The position numbers were made by a program, and so were the translations under genes. The notes beneath the pieces are model-generated. The model did no database searches, was not told the origin of the DNA, and worked only from the letters and a program-made list of their open reading frames with translations. Shown piece by piece: positions 37,986-47,387 of a stretch of DNA of 64,000 nt; position 1 is the stretch's first letter; every line of letters begins with the position of its first letter. Where the stretch lies: assembly GCF_018881595.1 (NCBI RefSeq), contig NZ_JACVQA010000002.1, forward strand, positions 124,001 to 188,000. Reading direction: 5' to 3'. The stretch is from Polynucleobacter sp. UK-Gri1-W3. Lineage in GTDB: Bacteria; Pseudomonadota; Gammaproteobacteria; Burkholderiales; Burkholderiaceae.

Positions 37986-38441
37986 TCAGCTTAACTTCCA
38001 ACGAGCCATTGCAACATTGTCAGTTACACGGGCATCAACCCAGCGAGCACCATCAGGGGTGTCTTCTTTTTTCCAGAATGGCGCTGCTGTTTTGAGGTAA
38101 TCCATAATGAACTCACAAGCAGCAAAAGCTTCACCTCTATGTGCACTAGCGACCGCTACCAGCACGATTTGATCTTCGGGCAACAAAGGACCAACACGAT
38201 GAATTACTAGGGTTTGATAAATATCCCAGCGGGCCTTGGCTTGATCCAGAATTTCCTGTAAAGCCTTCTCAGTCATGCCGGGGTAGTGCTCAAGCGTCAT
38301 GCCTTTTACTTGGCTACCGTCATTCATATCGCGGACGGTACCCAAGAAAGTCACTACCGCACCAACACGTGGGTCACCTTTGCGTAGTGAGGCTATTTCT
38401 TCACTGACATCAAAATCACTTTCTTGGATTTTGATCGGCAT
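37986..38441 (-). CDS. moaE: Molybdopterin synthase catalytic subunit
   Basis: Large subunit that inserts two sulfurs into precursor Z. 151 residues with VVTFLGTVRD, VASAHRGEAFAACEFIMDYLK and the catalytic lysine region APFWKKEDTPDG. It follows moaD by one base, so the two subunits are made together. Confidence 0.95.
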   Translation of the reverse strand: MPIKIQESDFDVSEEIASLRKGDPRVGAVVTFLGTVRDMNDGSQVKGMTLEHYPGMTEKALQEILDQAKARWDIYQTLVIHRVGPLLPEDQIVLVAVASAHRGEAFAACEFIMDYLKTAAPFWKKEDTPDGARWVDARVTDNVAMARWKLS

Positions 38442-38442
38442 A

Positions 38443-38700
38443 TCAGCCTCCAGTTACCGGAGGAAAGAAAGCCACTTCAGCACCATCTTGCAATGGAGTG
38501 CTTGCATCAACCATATGCTGATGCAAAGCGCAGCGCAATACTTTACCTTCTGCTAAGACCTCAGCCCAAGGGCTACCGCGCTCGATAAGATGCGACCTAA
38601 GATCGGCAATGGTTTTGATTGTTGCGGGAATAGTGATACTCTCTTGCGAGACACCAAGGGCTTCACGCAATGAGGCAAAGAATCGTAATTCGAGTTTCAT
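38443..38700 (-). CDS. moaD: Molybdopterin synthase sulfur carrier subunit
   Basis: 85 residues, ubiquitin-like fold. It ends in FFPPVTGG, the Gly-Gly tail that is adenylated and thiocarboxylated. It lies 18 bases after moeA and directly before moaE. Confidence 0.94.
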   Translation of the reverse strand: MKLELRFFASLREALGVSQESITIPATIKTIADLRSHLIERGSPWAEVLAEGKVLRCALHQHMVDASTPLQDGAEVAFFPPVTGG

Positions 38701-38718
38701 GAGCTTATCGTAAACCGA

Positions 38719-39957
38719 TTATTTGAGAAGCGCATCAAAAGGGATGTACTTCACTAGATCACCAGTTTTAATTGGCTGGTTTGGTGGGCAATCTAACAAA
38801 CCATCACCCCAAGAGGCGCTTGTGAGGACGCCAGAGCTTTGATTGGGGAATAAATCTAAGCCGCCTTGATCATTAATCTTGACACGTAAAAACTCATTGC
38901 GACGATCAGCTTTTAACCAATCAAAATCAGCGCGCATGAAATAGGATTGAGGAAGCTTGGCTTCGCGCCCCTGCAACTTCAAAATGAAAGGACGCACGAA
39001 CAACAGGAAGGTAACGAAGCTAGAAACTGGATTACCTGGCAAACCAATAAACCAGGCCTCACCATCTTTGGGCTCATCTGATTTGCGAACTGCACCAAAG
39101 GCCAGCGGCTTACCAGGCTTAATGGCGATCTGCCACAGATCCAATCTACCCTCAGCAGTAACTGCCGGCTTAATATGATCTTCTTCACCAACTGAAACAC
39201 CGCCGGAAGTGATGATCAAATCATGATCTTTACTGGCCTTACGCAATGCTGCGCGTGTTGCATCTAGGCGGTCTGGAACAATGCCTAAATCGGTCGCGTC
39301 ACAACCTAAAGACTTGAGACAAGCCAATAAAGTATCGCGATTAGAGTTATATATGCCGCCTGGTTTTAAGGGCTCACCTGGAAGCGCCAACTCATCACCA
39401 GTGAAAAATGCTGCCACCCTTACCCGACGCTTAACGTTTAAATGAGTCAATCCGGCTGAAGCAGCAACACCTAACTCCTGTGGGCGCAAGAATGTGCCAG
39501 CAGTCAAACAAGTTTTGCCAGCTGTTAAATCTTCGCCTCTGCGACGAATCCACTGACCTGATGTTGGCGCAATATTGATGGTTACTTGATTAGTCTCACT
39601 GTCTGTCGCGCAATCCTCTTGCATTACCACTGCATCAGAACCAGGAGGAACGGGAGCACCAGTAAAAATTCTGGCAACAGTACCGGGCTCCAGTTGCATG
39701 CCCATAGAGCCAGCTGGAATACGTTGAGCAATCTTGAGAATACTTCCAGCAGTTTGAGTATCCGCAGTGCGCACGGCATAACCATCCATCGAGGTGTTAT
39801 CCAATGGAGGCACATCAACTAAGCTACTCACGTTTTCAGAGAGCACGCGACCTAAAGCGGCCTGCATAGCAACCTTCTCATTCTCAATGACTGCTTGAGC
39901 ATGAGAAAGCAAATGATCTAAAGTCTGCTGCGCAGTCAACATCGGTGGCTTAGTCAT
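38719..39957 (-). CDS. moeA: Molybdopterin molybdenumtransferase
   Basis: Inserts molybdate into adenylylated molybdopterin. 412 residues with VPPLDNTSMDGYAVR, RIFTGAPVPPGSDAVVMQE, TSGGVSVGEEDHIKPA and GLPGNPVSSFVTF, all MoeA signatures. It starts 26 bases after thrC, tying cofactor genes to the threonine genes. Confidence 0.95.
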   Translation of the reverse strand: MTKPPMLTAQQTLDHLLSHAQAVIENEKVAMQAALGRVLSENVSSLVDVPPLDNTSMDGYAVRTADTQTAGSILKIAQRIPAGSMGMQLEPGTVARIFTGAPVPPGSDAVVMQEDCATDSETNQVTINIAPTSGQWIRRRGEDLTAGKTCLTAGTFLRPQELGVAASAGLTHLNVKRRVRVAAFFTGDELALPGEPLKPGGIYNSNRDTLLACLKSLGCDATDLGIVPDRLDATRAALRKASKDHDLIITSGGVSVGEEDHIKPAVTAEGRLDLWQIAIKPGKPLAFGAVRKSDEPKDGEAWFIGLPGNPVSSFVTFLLFVRPFILKLQGREAKLPQSYFMRADFDWLKADRRNEFLRVKINDQGGLDLFPNQSSGVLTSASWGDGLLDCPPNQPIKTGDLVKYIPFDALLK

Positions 39958-39982
39958 AGCGGCTTGTATTGCTCGGCGAGCA

Positions 39983-41425
39983 TTAATTGAGATGCGTTGT
40001 GATGAAATCTTTTACTTGATTTACATCTGCGTCGATATTTTCTACACGCTGCGGCTTGGACTTAATGTCTTTGAAAGCAGGCGGACATTCTGCAGGGCGA
40101 CCTAAAGCAACTTCAATAGTTTCTTCAAACTTAATTGGAAGTGCTGTCTCGAGCACAATCATCGGAATACCAGCCTGCAGATGATCGCGAGCTACCTTAA
40201 TGCCATCAGCAGTATGCGTATCAATCATGACGCCGTAGCGTTTATCAATGTCACGAATAGTTTCTAGGCGATTCTCATGGGTGCTGCGGCCAGACTGAAA
40301 GCCATATTTACCAAGCTCTTTAAAGACTATATCTTTCGAGATATCAAAACCACCAACTTCATCAACCTGCTTGAACATAGCTGCAGTTGCTTTGCCATCT
40401 TTACCCATAAAGTCAAATACGAAACGCTCGAAGTTACTTGCTTTTGAGATGTCCATGGATGGACTAGAAGTATGCAGCGTCTCAGCAGACTTACGCGCAC
40501 GATAGACGCCGGTGCGGAAAAACTCATCAAGCACATCATTCTCGTTTGTGGCAGCAATCAGATGCTCAATCGGCAGACCCATCATGCGGGCAACGTGACC
40601 AGCGCAGATATTGCCAAAGTTGCCGGAAGGGACGGTAAATGAGACCTTCTCAGAGCTAGATTTAGTAGCTAATAGATAACCCTGGAAGTAATACACCACT
40701 TGAGCAACTACACGACCCCAGTTAATCGAGTTCACTGTACCTATTTGGCTCTTTGCTTTGAAGGCGTGATCATTACTTACCGCTTTAACAATATCCTGGC
40801 AGTCATCAAAGACGCCAGCTACTGCTAAGTTAAAAATATTGGGGTCCTGTAAGGAATACATTTGCGCTGACTGAAAGGCGCTCATCTTGCCGCGTGGTGA
40901 AAGCATAAATACCTTCACACCCTCCTTGCCACGCATCGCGTATTCAGCCGCACTACCAGTATCGCCAGATGTGGCACCCAAAATATTGAGCTGCTGACCT
41001 TTTTTCTTGAGGGCGTACTCAAAAAGATTGCCTAGCAATTGCATGGCCATATCTTTGAAGGCTAACGTTGGTCCATTTGAGAGACTCAAGAGACCAATTC
41101 GTGTTCCATGTTCCTCGCCTAACCAATGCAAAGGCGTAATATCTTTAGCATTGTCTTGCGCACGACCATTGCAATAAACCTGCTCTGTATACGTTTTTCG
41201 CAAGAGTGCGCGCAAATCTGCTTCAGGAATATCGTCGCAGTACAAACTCAATACTTCATAGGCGAGATCGGCATACGACAAGCCACGCCAAGAATCTAAT
41301 TGCGCTGCGGTGACTTTTGGGTACTGGGTAGGTAAATACAAGCCGCCATCAGGCGCCAATCCACCCAACAAAATTTCTAAGAATGATTGTTGTGGACTAT
41401 TGCCACGAGTAGATTGGTAACGCAT
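39983..41425 (-). CDS. thrC: Threonine synthase
   Basis: PLP enzyme converting O-phosphohomoserine to threonine. 480 residues of the longer class, starting MRYQSTRGNSPQQSFLEILL, with the PLP lysine in GPTLAFKDMAMQLLG and the phosphate-binding GATSGDTGSAAEYAMRG. It follows hom by 19 bases. Confidence 0.96.
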   Translation of the reverse strand: MRYQSTRGNSPQQSFLEILLGGLAPDGGLYLPTQYPKVTAAQLDSWRGLSYADLAYEVLSLYCDDIPEADLRALLRKTYTEQVYCNGRAQDNAKDITPLHWLGEEHGTRIGLLSLSNGPTLAFKDMAMQLLGNLFEYALKKKGQQLNILGATSGDTGSAAEYAMRGKEGVKVFMLSPRGKMSAFQSAQMYSLQDPNIFNLAVAGVFDDCQDIVKAVSNDHAFKAKSQIGTVNSINWGRVVAQVVYYFQGYLLATKSSSEKVSFTVPSGNFGNICAGHVARMMGLPIEHLIAATNENDVLDEFFRTGVYRARKSAETLHTSSPSMDISKASNFERFVFDFMGKDGKATAAMFKQVDEVGGFDISKDIVFKELGKYGFQSGRSTHENRLETIRDIDKRYGVMIDTHTADGIKVARDHLQAGIPMIVLETALPIKFEETIEVALGRPAECPPAFKDIKSKPQRVENIDADVNQVKDFITTHLN

Positions 41426-41444
41426 GTATTTTGCTAAGTTTTAC

Positions 41445-42755
41445 TTAAGACAGATTTTCTAAACGGATCTTCACTACTTCACCAGCGACAGTTTTGAGAG
41501 CTTGAATCTCTTTAATTGCGGCAAGCATGTTCTTTTCTTTGGTCTCATGAGTGAGGGCTACCAAATCAGTTTGACTTTCACCTTCATCAGCCTCTTTTTG
41601 TAAGAGCGCATCGATGGAAACACCGTGTGATGCCAAGATCTTTGTGATATCCGCTAACACCCCAGCCTGATCAGCTACACGCAAGCGCAAGTAGTAGCTA
41701 GTAGTGATCTCGCCAATTGGTAATACTGGCGTGTCATGCACAGCATCTGGCTGGAAAGCCAAGTAAGGTACACGATGTTCTACATCAGCACTTAATAAAC
41801 GAGTGATGTCCACCAAGTCGGCAATCACTGCTGAGGCCGTTGGTTCTGAGCCAGCACCTTTACCGTAATACAAAGTAGTGCCTACAGCATCGCCAAATAC
41901 CTGAACGGCATTCATAGCACCTTCAACGTTAGCAATCAAACGCTTGGAAGGAATGAGGGTTGGGTGCACGCGTAATTCAACACCTGATGAAGTTTTCTTA
42001 GCAATGCCAAGTAACTTAATGCGATAGCCCAATTGTTCGGCATATTTAATATCAATCGCATCTAATTTAGTAATGCCTTCAATGTGTGCTTTTTCAAACT
42101 GCATTGGAATACCAAATGCAATCGCACTCATGATGGTAGCTTTATGTGCTGCATCAACGCCTTCGATATCGAAAGTTGGATCCGCTTCTGCGTAACCCAA
42201 TCGTTGTGCTTCTTTAAGCACGGTGCCGAAATCCAAACCTTTATCGCGCATCTCTGACAAGATGAAATTGGTTGTACCGTTAATAATGCCGGCAATCCAT
42301 TCGATACGGTTTGCAGTTAAACCTTCACGCAAGGCTTTAATAATGGGGATACCGCCTGCAACAGCAGCCTCAAAGGCAACCATTACCCCTTTAGCATGCG
42401 CTGCTTTAAAGATCTCATTGCCGTGAACGGCGATCAATGCCTTATTTGCTGTAACAACGTGCTTACCAGCAGCAATAGCCTCAAGAACCAAATCCTTAGC
42501 AATGCCATAACCACCGATCAACTCAACAACGATGTCGATCTCTGGGTTATTGATCACGGCACGAGCATCATTGACCACTTGTGCACGATCCTTAACCAAC
42601 TCCTTAGCGCGCTCTACATTTAAATCAGCAACCGTATTAATGCGAATACCACGCCCAGCACGACGGGTAATCTCATCCTGGTTACGCTCGAGAACAGTGA
42701 ATACGCCACCACCAACGGTGCCAATACCTAACAGACCTACTTGAATCGGTTTCAT
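41445..42755 (-). CDS. hom: Homoserine dehydrogenase
   Basis: NAD(P)-dependent reduction of aspartate semialdehyde to homoserine. 436 residues: Rossmann start VGLLGIGTVGGGVFTVL, ANKALIAVHG, GIINGTTNFILSEM, and a C-terminal ACT domain (LRLRVADQAGVLADITKIL) for feedback by threonine. It is monofunctional, with no aspartokinase domain. It overlaps alaA by four bases (ATGA). Confidence 0.96.
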   Translation of the reverse strand: MKPIQVGLLGIGTVGGGVFTVLERNQDEITRRAGRGIRINTVADLNVERAKELVKDRAQVVNDARAVINNPEIDIVVELIGGYGIAKDLVLEAIAAGKHVVTANKALIAVHGNEIFKAAHAKGVMVAFEAAVAGGIPIIKALREGLTANRIEWIAGIINGTTNFILSEMRDKGLDFGTVLKEAQRLGYAEADPTFDIEGVDAAHKATIMSAIAFGIPMQFEKAHIEGITKLDAIDIKYAEQLGYRIKLLGIAKKTSSGVELRVHPTLIPSKRLIANVEGAMNAVQVFGDAVGTTLYYGKGAGSEPTASAVIADLVDITRLLSADVEHRVPYLAFQPDAVHDTPVLPIGEITTSYYLRLRVADQAGVLADITKILASHGVSIDALLQKEADEGESQTDLVALTHETKEKNMLAAIKEIQALKTVAGEVVKIRLENLS

Positions 42756-44008
42756 GATGCCTTTGCTGCAGTTGAAGATGCCTTACGGCTGTGTTTATTA
42801 CGATAACGCTCCAGAAAACGTGCAAGGCGGCTGATAGCTTCCTTCAGCACATCTTCGTGAGGCAAGAACACTACACGGAAGTGATCAGGTTTTCCCCAGT
42901 TAAAACCAGAGCCCTGCACTAACAATACTTTTTCTTCCTTCAAGAGATCGGCAACAAACTGCTGGTCATCTTCAATCGGATAGATCTCAGGATCGAGTTT
43001 TGGAAATAAATACAAAGCGGATTTTGGTTTGACGCAAGTGACGCCCGGAATATCGGTAATGAGTTTCCAAGCCAGATCACGTTGCTTTGCAAGGCGACCA
43101 CCCTCACTCACTAAGTCATCAATGCTTTGATAACCACCCAGCGCAGTTTGAATTGCATACTGACCCGGCACGTTCGCACATAAGCGCATCGAGGCCAACA
43201 TATTGAGGCCCTCGATATAGTCGCGAACCATTTCTTTATCGCCCGAAACGATCATCCAGCCAGCGCGGTAGCCGCATGAGCGGTAATTCTTAGACAGGCC
43301 GTTGAAGGTGATGATGACTACATCTGTAGATAAAGAGGCTAATGAGAGATGCTTCTCACCGTCATACAACATCTTGTCGTAAATTTCATCAGCAAACAAA
43401 ATCAAACCATGTTCGCGTGCAATTTGCGTTAACTCCATCAATACTTCTTTGGAATAAATTGCACCAGTTGGGTTGTTTGGATTAATCACCACAATTGCTT
43501 TTGTGCGCGGCGTAATTTTTTTACGCAAATCATTTAAGTCTGGGGCCCATTCTTTAGACTCATCACAAAGATAGTGCACAGGCGTGCCACTCGATAAACT
43601 CACAGCAGCAGTCCATAGTGGGTAATCTGGCATTGGAACCAAAACCTCATCGCCATCATTTAAGAGTGCATTCATCGAGAGAACGATGAGTTCAGAAACG
43701 CCATTGCCTGTATAGACATCGTCCAAAGTTACGCCTTGGATGCCTTTTTCTTGGCAATACTGCATGATGGCTTTGCGAGCAGCAAAGATTCCTTTGGAAT
43801 CAGAATAAGCTGAAGCGTTGCTTAAATTGCGAATCATGTCCAACTGAATCTCTTCAGGCGGATCAAAACCGAAAACCCCTACGTTTCCAATGTTTAATTT
43901 GATGATTTTGTGGCCCTCTTCCTCCATGCGCTGAGCAAGCTCAAGCACTGGCCCACGTATGTCGTAACAGACGTTATTGAGCTTTTGGGACTTTAGGATC
44001 GGTTTCAC
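42752..44008 (-). CDS. alaA: Alanine aminotransferase AlaA-type
   Basis: 418 residues that align with E. coli AlaA along nearly the whole length: LNNVCYDIRGPVLELAQRME, KLNIGNVGVFGFDPPEEI, MPDYPLWTAAVSLSSGTPVH, the PLP lysine in TFNGLSKNYRSCGYRAGW and MLASMRLCANVPGQYAIQT. It makes alanine from pyruvate and glutamate. A Lys/Ser/Ala tail is added. It opens the operon alaA-hom-thrC-moeA-moaD-moaE, the order common in Burkholderiales. Confidence 0.92.
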   Translation of the reverse strand: MKPILKSQKLNNVCYDIRGPVLELAQRMEEEGHKIIKLNIGNVGVFGFDPPEEIQLDMIRNLSNASAYSDSKGIFAARKAIMQYCQEKGIQGVTLDDVYTGNGVSELIVLSMNALLNDGDEVLVPMPDYPLWTAAVSLSSGTPVHYLCDESKEWAPDLNDLRKKITPRTKAIVVINPNNPTGAIYSKEVLMELTQIAREHGLILFADEIYDKMLYDGEKHLSLASLSTDVVIITFNGLSKNYRSCGYRAGWMIVSGDKEMVRDYIEGLNMLASMRLCANVPGQYAIQTALGGYQSIDDLVSEGGRLAKQRDLAWKLITDIPGVTCVKPKSALYLFPKLDPEIYPIEDDQQFVADLLKEEKVLLVQGSGFNWGKPDHFRVVFLPHEDVLKEAISRLARFLERYRNKHSRKASSTAAKAS

Positions 44009-44055
44009 AATAAATTTAAGGGTAAGTTCTTGAAATATGAGAAAAAACAGCTAGC

Positions 44056-44061
44056 TATAAT
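44056..44061 (+). promoter_or_regulatory. -10 element for the DUF498-arn genes
   Basis: A perfect TATAAT lies 27-32 bases before the DUF498 start. TTGAAA at 44030-44035 could be the -35 box, but the 20-base spacer is long. Confidence 0.4.
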
Positions 44062-44087
44062 CCATATAATTATGACAGAGAGTCCAC

Positions 44088-44465
44088 TTGAAGCTTCAAT
44101 CTGACCCCCACTCCGGCGCGAATACGATCACAGGCTATGGCGATGGCTACGTAGAGATTAATAAGGTCCCCTACGCCCATGCAGTCCTACTGAGTTCGGA
44201 TGGCGCCATCACCGATTGGTCCGCCCAAACTTTTGACAACCTGGAGGCTAGCCATTTCGCCCAAATGGTTGATTTAAAACCAGAATTAGTCCTGATTGGG
44301 ACCGGTAGCCGCCAGCGATTTCCTAAACCAGAGCTTCTAAAAACCCTGATTTCCGCCAAAATTGGCTTCGAAATCATGGATTCCCAGGCGGCCTGCCGCA
44401 CCTATAACATCCTGGTCGGCGAGGGTCGTCAGGTCTTGTTAGCCCTGATTGTGGAGCCCGTTTAG
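44088..44465 (+). CDS. Mth938-like (DUF498) domain protein
   Basis: 125 residues. Starts at TTG 44088 (MKLQSDPHSGANTITGYGDG); an ATG at 44072 is out of frame and stops after ten codons. The pattern GYVEINKVPYAHAVLLSSDG and LVLIGTGSRQRFP then MDSQAACRTYNILVGEGR is the family core. Function is not established for bacteria. Its TAG shares one base with the arnT start, so it is co-translated with the arn operon. Confidence 0.85.
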   Translation: MKLQSDPHSGANTITGYGDGYVEINKVPYAHAVLLSSDGAITDWSAQTFDNLEASHFAQMVDLKPELVLIGTGSRQRFPKPELLKTLISAKIGFEIMDSQAACRTYNILVGEGRQVLLALIVEPV

Positions 44466-46156
44466 TGCAATTTGGCCAAATTCGGCAGTCTTCAGCCCTG
44501 CATCCAGGCAAGATTTTGCTGTTGGTCATCATTTATGCCCTACTTTGGTTTGGCACACTTAACTACCGTCACCTTATTCCTTCAGATGAAGGACGCTACG
44601 CAGAAATTGCCCGGGAAATGCTGGTCACTGGTGATTGGATTACACCTCGTTACAACGGCTACAAGTATTTTGAAAAACCGCCGTTACAAGCATGGGCGAC
44701 TACTGCAACTTTTCAAGCCTTCGGTATTGGCGATTGGCAAGCAAGATTGTGGACTGGATTAACTGGCTTCCTGACAATTCTTTTGGTTGGATTTACTGGC
44801 GCTCGAATTTATAACGCCAGGGCAGGATGGTTAGCAGCAGTTGTATTGGCCTCAAGTCCGATGTGGGTCATCAGTGGCCACCTCAATTCGTTGGACATGG
44901 GCCTATCTGCCTTTTTAGTTGCTGCACTATGTAGTCTCCTGCTTGCGCAAACTTCTCGTAATAAAGATAGTTGTCGAAATTGGATGTGGGCTTGCTGGGC
45001 TTTCATGGGGCTTGCTACTTTATCCAAGGGTGTCATTGGCGCAGCAATTCCTGCAATGGTTTTTATTGCGTACTCCATTAGCACTTGGGATTGGAAAATT
45101 TGGACTCGATTGCATATATTGAGCGGAAGTATTTTATTCTTACCAATCACCGCACCTTGGTTCCTATTGGTTGCGCAACGTAATCCTGAATTTTTAGAAT
45201 TCTTCTTTATTCATGAGCACCTGCAACGCTTCACACAAGATGCGCATAGCCGAACAGGTCCCATTTATTACTTCGTGCCACTTCTGTTGATTGGCCTACT
45301 GCCTTGGGTACTGCAATTACCTGGAGCCCTTGCACAAGCTTGGAGTGAGCGCCGTCGCGAGTTTTCTGCGGGCTGGTTACTAGTGTGTTGGTTTGCCGTG
45401 ATCTTTGCATTCTTTAGTATGTCTCACTCAAAGTTACCTGGCTACATCATCCCTGTATTCCCTGCAGTTGCTTTGATTATTGGCAATCGTTTAGATCGCT
45501 TACTTAGCCACACCAACACTATGGCGTTGCCGTGGAAACTACAGACCCTTGGATTTGCAATCCTCGGTCTCGTTGGATTTTTCTTTTTGGATGCGGTTGG
45601 TAAGCAAGCAAGGCCTGATGAAATTGAAGCGTATGCGCAATATACCTTTTGGGTTATTGCAGCATTGGTTGCAGTAGTGAGTTTTAGCTCATACGCTGCA
45701 TGGCAAAGCAAACGTAATGGCACTCAAAGTATTGTGAGTTTTGCTTGTGGATTTTTTCTGTGCGCCATCATCGCGGGAACAGGCCATGAGACTTTGGGTC
45801 GTGCTGTCTCGGGCATCGATTTAGTTGAGCGAGTAAAAGCCTCCATTCCTGAAAAAGTAAACTTCTATTCAGTACGTCTTTTAGATCACACAGTGCCCTT
45901 TTACTTGGGCAGAACCATGATCATGGTGGAATCTCCTGATGAACTCGAGTTTGGAGTCAATCAAGAGCCAGAGCTTTGGATGCCGACCTTAGACGCCTTT
46001 ATTACCCGCTGGCAAGAAGATCAAACGGCCTACGCCTTAATGGTTCCAGAGCAATTTGATGCGCTAAAAGCCAAAAACCTTCCTATGCAGGAAGTTGATC
46101 GCGACTCTCGTAGAGTGATTGTGAAACATCCAGATGCATCGAACGTGACACAGTAA
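44465..46156 (+). CDS. arnT: ArnT-like lipid A aminoarabinose transferase (GT-C family)
   Basis: Inner membrane glycosyltransferase moving Ara4N from undecaprenyl phosphate to lipid A. 563 residues; the first periplasmic loop has PSDEGRYAEIAREM, the conserved acidic site of GT-C enzymes, then GYKYFEKPPLQAWA. About 11-12 helices and a C-terminal periplasmic domain of about 120 residues (YSVRLLDHTVPFYLGRTM). GTG start 44465. The arnB gene follows, giving confidence in the role. Confidence 0.88.
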   Translation: MQFGQIRQSSALHPGKILLLVIIYALLWFGTLNYRHLIPSDEGRYAEIAREMLVTGDWITPRYNGYKYFEKPPLQAWATTATFQAFGIGDWQARLWTGLTGFLTILLVGFTGARIYNARAGWLAAVVLASSPMWVISGHLNSLDMGLSAFLVAALCSLLLAQTSRNKDSCRNWMWACWAFMGLATLSKGVIGAAIPAMVFIAYSISTWDWKIWTRLHILSGSILFLPITAPWFLLVAQRNPEFLEFFFIHEHLQRFTQDAHSRTGPIYYFVPLLLIGLLPWVLQLPGALAQAWSERRREFSAGWLLVCWFAVIFAFFSMSHSKLPGYIIPVFPAVALIIGNRLDRLLSHTNTMALPWKLQTLGFAILGLVGFFFLDAVGKQARPDEIEAYAQYTFWVIAALVAVVSFSSYAAWQSKRNGTQSIVSFACGFFLCAIIAGTGHETLGRAVSGIDLVERVKASIPEKVNFYSVRLLDHTVPFYLGRTMIMVESPDELEFGVNQEPELWMPTLDAFITRWQEDQTAYALMVPEQFDALKAKNLPMQEVDRDSRRVIVKHPDASNVTQ

Positions 46157-46182
46157 CGCAGTGAAGTAATATAAGAAGCATC

Positions 46183-47346
46183 ATGTCAAACAGCCCCACA
46201 TTCATCCCCTTTACACGCCCCAGCTTTAATCAAGAAACAATTGATGCTGTTTCGGAAGTACTGCGCTCAGGCTGGGTGACATCGGGACCAAAGTTGGTGG
46301 AGTTTGAATCTACTTTAAGTAAGTACTTTGGTGATCGTCCGGTGCGCTGTTTTGCAAATGGCACCGCAACAATGAAGATTGCATTGCAAGTTGCAGGTAT
46401 TGGTCCTGGCGATGAAGTTATTACCACTCCAATTTCTTGGGTAGCAACTTCTAACGTCATCTTAAGTGTTGGCGCAAAACCAGTATTTGTCGATGTTGAT
46501 CCAGTAACACGCAACATTGATTTGAATAAAGTTGCTGCTGCAATCACACCTAACACTCGCGCGATCATGCCAGTCTACTTAGCTGGTCTACCTGTGGATA
46601 TGGATCAGCTCTACGCACTAGCCAAACAACATAAGCTTCGCGTGATTGAGGATGCGGCACAAGCCTTTGGATCTCAATGGCAAGGTAAAAAGATTGGTAG
46701 CTTTGGTGACTTGGTGAGCTTTAGCTTTCAGGCCAATAAAAATCTCACTACCGTTGAGGGTGGCTGTCTTGTCCTCAACAATAATGAGGAAGCAAAGCTT
46801 GCCGAGAAGTTCCGCCTCCAGGGATTAACCCGCCAAGGCATGGACGGTATAGATGTTGATGTATTAGGCGGCAAAGATAATTTGACAGATGTAAACGCAG
46901 TAATTGGCCTTGAGCAACTCAAGCAGTTGCCAACATATCAAGCGCGTCGTACTGCACTTGCTCGTCAATACTTTGATGCGATTCGCTCTGAATTGAAATC
47001 TGCTGGATTAGAGGGCTTGACCTTGGAACTCCCAGTAGAAAACTTTACTGATAGCAACTGGCATATGTTTCAGGTTGTTTTGCCACTCGATCAATTAAAT
47101 ACAGACCGCGCCCAAGTGATGACCGAGTTAAAAGATCTTGGTATTGGCACTGGCGTTCATTACCCTGCAATTACTGGATTTACGCTTTATAAAAATCAAG
47201 GTTACAAAACATCCGATACCCCAATCTCTGAACGCATTGGCAGATCCATTCTCACCCTCCCTCTGTTTCCCGCAATGGCAGATGAGGATATTGGCCGCAT
47301 AGCCAGTGGATTGGTCGGAATTTTGCAGAAATACCGCAAAAACTAG
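46183..47346 (+). CDS. arnB: UDP-Ara4O aminotransferase ArnB
   Basis: PLP enzyme making UDP-Ara4N from the 4-keto sugar. 387 residues of the DegT/DnrJ/EryC1 family: FIPFTRPSFNQETIDAVSEV, VFDVDP-like VFVDVDPVTRNID, EDAAQAFGSQWQGKKIG and the PLP lysine in SFSFQANKNLTTVEGG. Size and position between arnT and arnC fit ArnB. Confidence 0.92.
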   Translation: MSNSPTFIPFTRPSFNQETIDAVSEVLRSGWVTSGPKLVEFESTLSKYFGDRPVRCFANGTATMKIALQVAGIGPGDEVITTPISWVATSNVILSVGAKPVFVDVDPVTRNIDLNKVAAAITPNTRAIMPVYLAGLPVDMDQLYALAKQHKLRVIEDAAQAFGSQWQGKKIGSFGDLVSFSFQANKNLTTVEGGCLVLNNNEEAKLAEKFRLQGLTRQGMDGIDVDVLGGKDNLTDVNAVIGLEQLKQLPTYQARRTALARQYFDAIRSELKSAGLEGLTLELPVENFTDSNWHMFQVVLPLDQLNTDRAQVMTELKDLGIGTGVHYPAITGFTLYKNQGYKTSDTPISERIGRSILTLPLFPAMADEDIGRIASGLVGILQKYRKN

Positions 47347-47387
47347 TGTTCTTGGGTTAAGCCTACAGAATCAGGCAAAATTGCGTC

